5,020 nucleotides of DNA from Rubrivivax sp. Lineage in GTDB: Bacteria; Pseudomonadota; Gammaproteobacteria; Burkholderiales; Burkholderiaceae. Below, in pieces: positions 4,706 to 5,020 of this stretch. Under the pieces are notes generated by a model, which ran no database searches, had not been told where the DNA came from, and was given only the letters and a program-made list of their open reading frames with translations. How positions within the stretch are numbered: the stretch's first letter is position 1; every line of letters begins with the position of its first letter. A program made the translations under genes and the position numbers. Location: contig SEEY01000345.1 in NCBI GenBank assembly GCA_004211235.1, positions 1 through 5,020 on the forward strand, read 5' to 3'.

Positions 4706-5020
4706 ATGCCCCTCATTTCCGTCGTCATCCCGGCGCTGAACGCCGCTCAGACCCTGGGCGAGACGCTGCAGAGCCTGGCCAACCAGAGTCTGCGCGACTT
4801 CGAAGTCGTGCTCGTCGACGACGGCTCCACGGACGACACTGCGGCGCTGGCGGCGCGCTTCGAAGGCTTGCTGAACCTTCGTCGCATTGCGCACGCTGAC
4901 CCGCAGGGCGTTGCCCGTTCGCTGAACGACGGGCTGGCGGCCGGCGACTCCGAATTCGTGGCGCGGCTGGACGCCGATGACCTGGCCCATCCCGAGCGCC
5001 TGCGCTTGCAGCTCGAATTC
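4706..5020 (+). CDS. Glycosyltransferase family 2, N-terminal part (partial, 3' end outside window)
   Basis: The frame is open from ATG 4706 to the window's last base, giving 105 residues with no stop. It is a textbook GT2 N-terminus: MPLISVVIPALNAAQTLGETL forms strand 1 and the first helix, VVLVDDGSTDDT at 34-45 gives the nucleotide-binding D38-D39, GVARSLNDGLAAGDSEFVARLDADD spans 68-92 with D89-A-D91-D92 as the metal-binding motif, and HPERLRLQ follows. The spacing matches full-length family members of about 250-350 residues, so roughly a third is present. ATG 4706 is the first in-frame start giving a normal N-terminus. There is no Shine-Dalgarno, but TAGCAT lies nine bases upstream. It is transcribed away from the - strand transferase and probably begins a new + strand unit of the glycan locus. 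The catalytic-base region and specificity are outside the window. Confidence 0.9.
   Translation, partial: MPLISVVIPALNAAQTLGETLQSLANQSLRDFEVVLVDDGSTDDTAALAARFEGLLNLRRIAHADPQGVARSLNDGLAAGDSEFVARLDADDLAHPERLRLQLEF

Noticed and set aside
5015..5020. Window ending exactly at GAATTC, suggesting a cloned restriction fragment
   Set aside because: Another GAATTC lies near 4951 and the left end has none, so it is most likely chance.

Overview
The window is GC-rich (roughly two-thirds G+C by eye), almost wholly coding, and reads as part of a surface-glycan or protein-glycosylation locus of a Gram-negative bacterium. Codon use and protein style (Ala/Arg/Leu-rich, C/G at third positions) suggest a betaproteobacterium of the Burkholderiales. 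That placement is an inference from style, not from a marker gene.

Left block (1-2122, all + strand): five genes in a head-to-tail chain with overlapping stop/start codons. They are the 3' end of an FkbH-like HAD-IIIC protein, a 73-residue acyl carrier protein (ACP) with a DSL phosphopantetheine site, a GNAT N-acyltransferase, a VOC-superfamily protein resembling methylmalonyl-CoA epimerase, and a class I SAM-dependent methyltransferase. Such a set could make an ACP-bound small acyl group (glyceryl, if the FkbH homologue acts as its family does), modify it, and move it to an amino sugar. The epimerase-like member is the unusual part.

Middle block (2123-3806, + strand): a 62-base gap holds a plausible internal promoter. 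Two different GT-A type glycosyltransferases follow, overlapping by GTGA. The second shares a palindromic CTAG stop with a convergent gene, and a likely intrinsic terminator for the + strand lies inside that convergent gene.

Right block (3803-5020): a - strand family 2 glycosyltransferase and a divergent + strand family 2 glycosyltransferase that runs off the window. They are separated by a 108-base intergenic region. Both divergent genes, and the glycosyltransferase at 2185, lack a Shine-Dalgarno sequence and have a TAGNNT hexamer 6-9 bases before the ATG. This suggests leaderless or near-leaderless transcripts from dedicated promoters. The genes inside the chains mostly have purine-rich ribosome binding sites.

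Taken together, the left block would prepare a decorated sugar or acyl donor, and the four glycosyltransferases would assemble or extend a glycan. No RNA genes, insertion sequences, CRISPR arrays or attachment sites were seen.
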